From NCBI GenBank assembly GCA_036271855.1, contig DATAZV010000020.1:1-8497 (forward strand): a DNA stretch of 8,497 nucleotides, in the 5' to 3' direction. Both the position numbers and the translations under genes were made by a program. The notes beneath the pieces were generated by a model. It was not told the DNA's origin and made no database searches. It was given only the letters and a program-made list of their open reading frames with translations. The stretch's first letter is position 1. Each line of letters begins with the position of its first letter. This document shows positions 6,705-8,497 of the stretch, piece after piece. The stretch comes from JAQGMJ01 sp036271855. Lineage in GTDB: Bacteria; Pseudomonadota; Gammaproteobacteria; Burkholderiales; JAEUOS01.

Positions 6705-7090
6705 CGCTGCTCCGTCAAGATCGCGAGCGGGCTCGTGCCCGCGGCGCCAGCAGGGGCGCCGCCCATATCCCAGCAAGAGGGGTACCCCGAGCAGGCACGG
6801 CCCCGGGCGAACGGGCCGGTTATTTTTTCCGGTAACTCCTGCATCGACCGGACATTGCCGGCAACGAAAAATCATCCACACTTAGTTGGCGAGATTCTGT
6901 ATCTTGGTTTCCATTGCCTGGCGACTGTGTACAAGGACTGCGCACAGCGCTAGGGCCAGCCCGCCGCTGTTGCGCAAATTGATGGGCAATGGCTGGCTGC
7001 GCGCGCATACGCTCTTTAAAATCGGGGAACAGCGGCGTTCGTCGCAGGCATGGTGATGAAGCCAAAAAACTCGCGGTCTCAAGGTGAGTT

Positions 7091-7124
7091 TCGTCGCTAC
7101 TACACTTGTAGTTTGGAACGACGA
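7091..7124. promoter_or_regulatory. palindrome TACA-N2-TGTA nested inside an outer inverted repeat
   Basis: A perfect inner dyad ACTACA-CT-TGTAGT (7099-7112) contains TACA-N2-TGTA, the half-site pattern recognised by BlaI/MecI/CopY-type winged-helix repressors. It is enclosed by TCGTCG (7091-7096) and CGACGA (7119-7124), which pair with each other. It could be an operator or, as RNA, a long hairpin. No BlaI/CopY-type gene is present in the window, so the assignment to that family is only by resemblance. Confidence 0.4.
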
Positions 7125-7139
7125 CAAAAACCAGAATTT

Positions 7140-7242
7140 CCTCAGGTTTTATCAGGTTGCGCCAAACCACGGGCGCAACAAGCGCGCACTTGGGACAAAG
7201 TGCCTGCGCAATTTAGCGAAAAACCTCAGGTTTTCTCAGGTT
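7140..7242 (+). repeat. two 19-nt direct repeats, each a tandem pair of TCAGGTT
   Basis: CCTCAGGTTTTATCAGGTT (7140-7158) recurs as CCTCAGGTTTTCTCAGGTT (7224-7242) with one mismatch, 84 nt apart. Each unit holds TCAGGTT twice, 10 nt apart: 7142-7148 and 7152-7158, then 7226-7232 and 7236-7242. The spacings of 10 and 84 nt are about one and eight helical turns, so all four heptads would face the same side of the DNA. The second unit is also within a small dyad, AAAACC-TCA-GGTTTT (7220-7234). It may be a protein-binding array; no function is proven. Confidence 0.6.
7156..7203. other. two adjacent hairpins between the direct repeats
   Basis: The first is GTTGCGCC/GGCGCAAC (7156-7163/7172-7179), a perfect 8-bp stem with an 8-nt loop. 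The second is GCACTT/AAGTGC (7186-7191/7198-7203), a 6-bp stem with a 6-nt loop. They fill most of the space between the two direct repeats. The first overlaps the last bases of a TCAGGTT heptad, so folding and heptad binding could be exclusive. Confidence 0.5.
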
Positions 7243-7254
7243 CCGGGGCCAGAC

Positions 7255-7287
7255 CAACACAAACGTGTTGACCGCGCCCTCCGGCGC
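7255..7287 (-). terminator. paired hairpins after the Bug gene, weak terminator candidate
   Basis: Just past the Bug-gene stop, read on the minus strand, come GCGCC-GGAG-GGCGC (7287-7274) and then CAACAC-GTTT-GTGTTG (7270-7255). No T-run follows, so if these end transcription it is not as a classical intrinsic terminator. Confidence 0.35.
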
Positions 7288-7288
7288 C

Positions 7289-8254
7289 CTACTCCGCCTT
7301 GATGCCGGCAGCCTTGACCACGGCCGCCCATTTCGCAACGTCGGCCCTGAGCACGCCGTCCATTTCCTCCGGCGTGCTGCCGACGCCAACGGCGCCCTCG
7401 GCGGTCAGGCGCCGGGTGAAGTCGGCGGATCTGACTACCTTGGCGATGGCCTTCTGCAGCGTATCGACGACCGGCTTGGGGGTACCGGCCGGCGCCAGGA
7501 TGCCGTTCCAGCCGCTGACGTCGTAGCCACGCAAGGTCTCGCCGATGGTCGGCACTTCGGGCAGGATCAGCAGGCGCTTGTTGCCGCTCACGCCCAGCGC
7601 CTTGATGCGTCCGGACTGGATGTGCGGCACTACGCTGCTGGCGGAGGCGACCAGGTACATATTGACCTCGCCACCGAAAACACCGCTCAACACCTGCGGG
7701 CTGCCCTTGTAGGCGATGTGCACCATCTTCACCCCGGCCATCGAGCAGAACAGTTCGGCGCCGAGATGGCCCAGGCTGCCGGCGCCGACCGAGCCGAAGT
7801 TGAGCTGGCCCGGGTGGGCGCGGGCGGCATCGATCAGGTCCTTCACCGAGTTGCCGGCGAAGTCCTTGTTGACCACCAGCACCATCGAGACATTGCTCAC
7901 CAGCGAAACCGGGGCGAAGGACTTGACGGTGTCGTAGGGCAGGCTGCGAAACAAGCTGGGATTGACCGCGTGCGAGGGAAACACCATCAGCAGGGTGTAG
8001 CCGTCCGCCGGCGAGGTGGCCACCGCTTCGGAGCCGATGATGCCGGAAGCGCCGGGCCGGTTGTCGATGTAGATCTGCTGGCCGAGGTCGGTACCCATCT
8101 GCTGCGCCAGGGCGCGCGCCAGGGTGTCGGTGACGCCGCCGGCTCCAGAGGGAATCACCAGCCGGACCGGATGATCGGGAAAGGCGCAGCAGGCCGCGCG
8201 CATGAACAGCGCGCAAAAGAGCAAGGCCACCAGCCGCAGGGCAGAAATTTTCAT
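7289..8254 (-). CDS. Bug/TctC-family periplasmic solute-binding protein
   Basis: The 321-residue protein has a Sec signal peptide (MKISALRLVALLFCALF, cleavage probably after Ala24 in ACCA), and the mature part starts FPDHPVRLVIPSGAGG. Bug landmarks are the first ligand loop PSGAGGVTDTLARALA (35-50), IDNRPGASGIIGSEAVATS (63-81), the DGYTLLM strand (84-90), SLPYDTVKSFAPVSLV (104-119), and the second loop NFGSVGAGSLGHL (152-164). The C-terminal part includes VPTIGE and GWNGILAPAGTPKPVVD. Family members bind carboxylates or similar small ligands for tripartite tricarboxylate transport or signalling. The ligand cannot be read from sequence, and no TctA/TctB membrane genes are in the window, so it may be an orphan receptor. 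ATG 8254 is preferred; GTG 8260 is an in-frame alternative. The Shine-Dalgarno is weak. It starts 21 nt after the upstream hydrolase-like gene on the same strand. Confidence 0.93.
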   Translation of the reverse strand: MKISALRLVALLFCALFMRAACCAFPDHPVRLVIPSGAGGVTDTLARALAQQMGTDLGQQIYIDNRPGASGIIGSEAVATSPADGYTLLMVFPSHAVNPSLFRSLPYDTVKSFAPVSLVSNVSMVLVVNKDFAGNSVKDLIDAARAHPGQLNFGSVGAGSLGHLGAELFCSMAGVKMVHIAYKGSPQVLSGVFGGEVNMYLVASASSVVPHIQSGRIKALGVSGNKRLLILPEVPTIGETLRGYDVSGWNGILAPAGTPKPVVDTLQKAIAKVVRSADFTRRLTAEGAVGVGSTPEEMDGVLRADVAKWAAVVKAAGIKAE

Positions 8255-8275
8255 TTGCACACACCAGCCATGAAA

Positions 8276-8497
8276 CTATTTTCGATCCAGCCGATGGCGC
8301 GCGATGAACTCGCGCACCGCCGGCGCGCACAAGTCCGGCGCCACCGCGCCGGTGTGATAGCCATCGACATCGATCATCTTCAGTTCGGCGCCCGGAATCG
8401 CCTGCTGGTAGGCGCGGAACTCCGCCAGGCCGCGGCGCGGCGAGTCGTTCGCCAGCACCAGCACCGGGCGCCGCACTCGCGGCAACTCGGGCGTGAG
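8276..8497 (-). CDS. alpha/beta-hydrolase-like protein, C-terminal fragment (runs off the window)
   Basis: Only the last 73 residues are inside the window. The frame is open to base 8497, and the TTG at 8485 is not a real start. RRPVLVLANDSPRRG (about 10-24) is the penultimate beta-strand of an alpha/beta hydrolase. IDVDGYHTGAVAPDLCAPAVREFIARH follows, with a histidine at the place of the catalytic His and a last helix. The stop TAG is at 8278-8276. The 21-nt spacing to the Bug gene suggests one operon, so the hydrolase may act on the solute the receptor binds. The family call is tentative because the nucleophile region is missing. Confidence 0.6.
   Translation of the reverse strand, partial: LTPELPRVRRPVLVLANDSPRRGLAEFRAYQQAIPGAELKMIDVDGYHTGAVAPDLCAPAVREFIARHRLDRK

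Larger units (their letters stand above)
6705..7288. other. 584-nt intergenic region without a convincing gene
   Basis: The left part (6705-6870) is GC-rich and holds two small hairpins: GCGGGC-TCGT-GCCCGC, then GGCGCC-AGCAGG-GGCGCC (the second within about 6737-6758). It probably carries the promoter and leader of the PPC gene. The right part (about 6880-7250) is visibly less GC-rich than any gene here. Short open frames exist on both strands (for example 7050-7271 plus, 6820-7170 minus). They have no domain, no good ribosome-binding site and unlike codon use, so I do not call them. The structured elements at 7091-7287 are listed separately. Confidence 0.6.

Noticed and set aside
6820..7271. 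Short open frames on both strands in the right-hand gap
   Set aside because: They are mutually overlapping, lack good ribosome-binding sites and domains, and their composition looks non-coding. A decayed gene cannot be excluded.

Overview
The window looks like chromosomal DNA of a high-GC betaproteobacterium, most likely Burkholderiales and possibly near Oxalobacteraceae/Massilia. That placement is inferred from GC-rich codon use, a Bug/TctC-type solute receptor and the general gene mix. No ribosomal or marker gene is present to fix it. I see no transposase, integrase, CRISPR array or known defence system.

Left part (1-3065): The 5' end of an AsmA-family membrane-anchored protein lies on the minus strand. 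It is followed on the plus strand by a complete tRNA-Asn(GTT) with its own promoter and terminator, an AraC-family regulator, and an alpha/beta hydrolase with a Tat/lipoprotein-like N-terminus. The regulator and hydrolase are only 52 nt apart, and a dyad symmetry covers the hydrolase ribosome-binding site. They look like a regulator-enzyme pair.

Middle (3066-6704): A 58-residue secreted His/Arg-rich peptide gene converges on tam (trans-aconitate 2-methyltransferase). Behind tam, on the same strand, is a six-helix membrane protein resembling DUF389. This is divergent from a YghA/YdaD-like short-chain dehydrogenase, which in turn converges on a PPC/DUF296-domain protein.

Right part (6705-8497): A 584-nt gap has no convincing gene. 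Its right half is visibly less GC-rich and full of structure: four phased TCAGGTT heptads, a TACA-N2-TGTA palindrome inside a wider inverted repeat, and several hairpins. It is followed on the minus strand by a Bug-family periplasmic solute-binding protein, and upstream of that by the C-terminus of an alpha/beta-hydrolase-like protein, probably in one operon.

Most of the window is ordinary accessory metabolism. The parts most worth a second look are the structured gap at about 7080-7290, the His/Arg-rich micro-protein, the hairpin over the hydrolase start, and the hydrolase with an Asp nucleophile but no C-terminal histidine.
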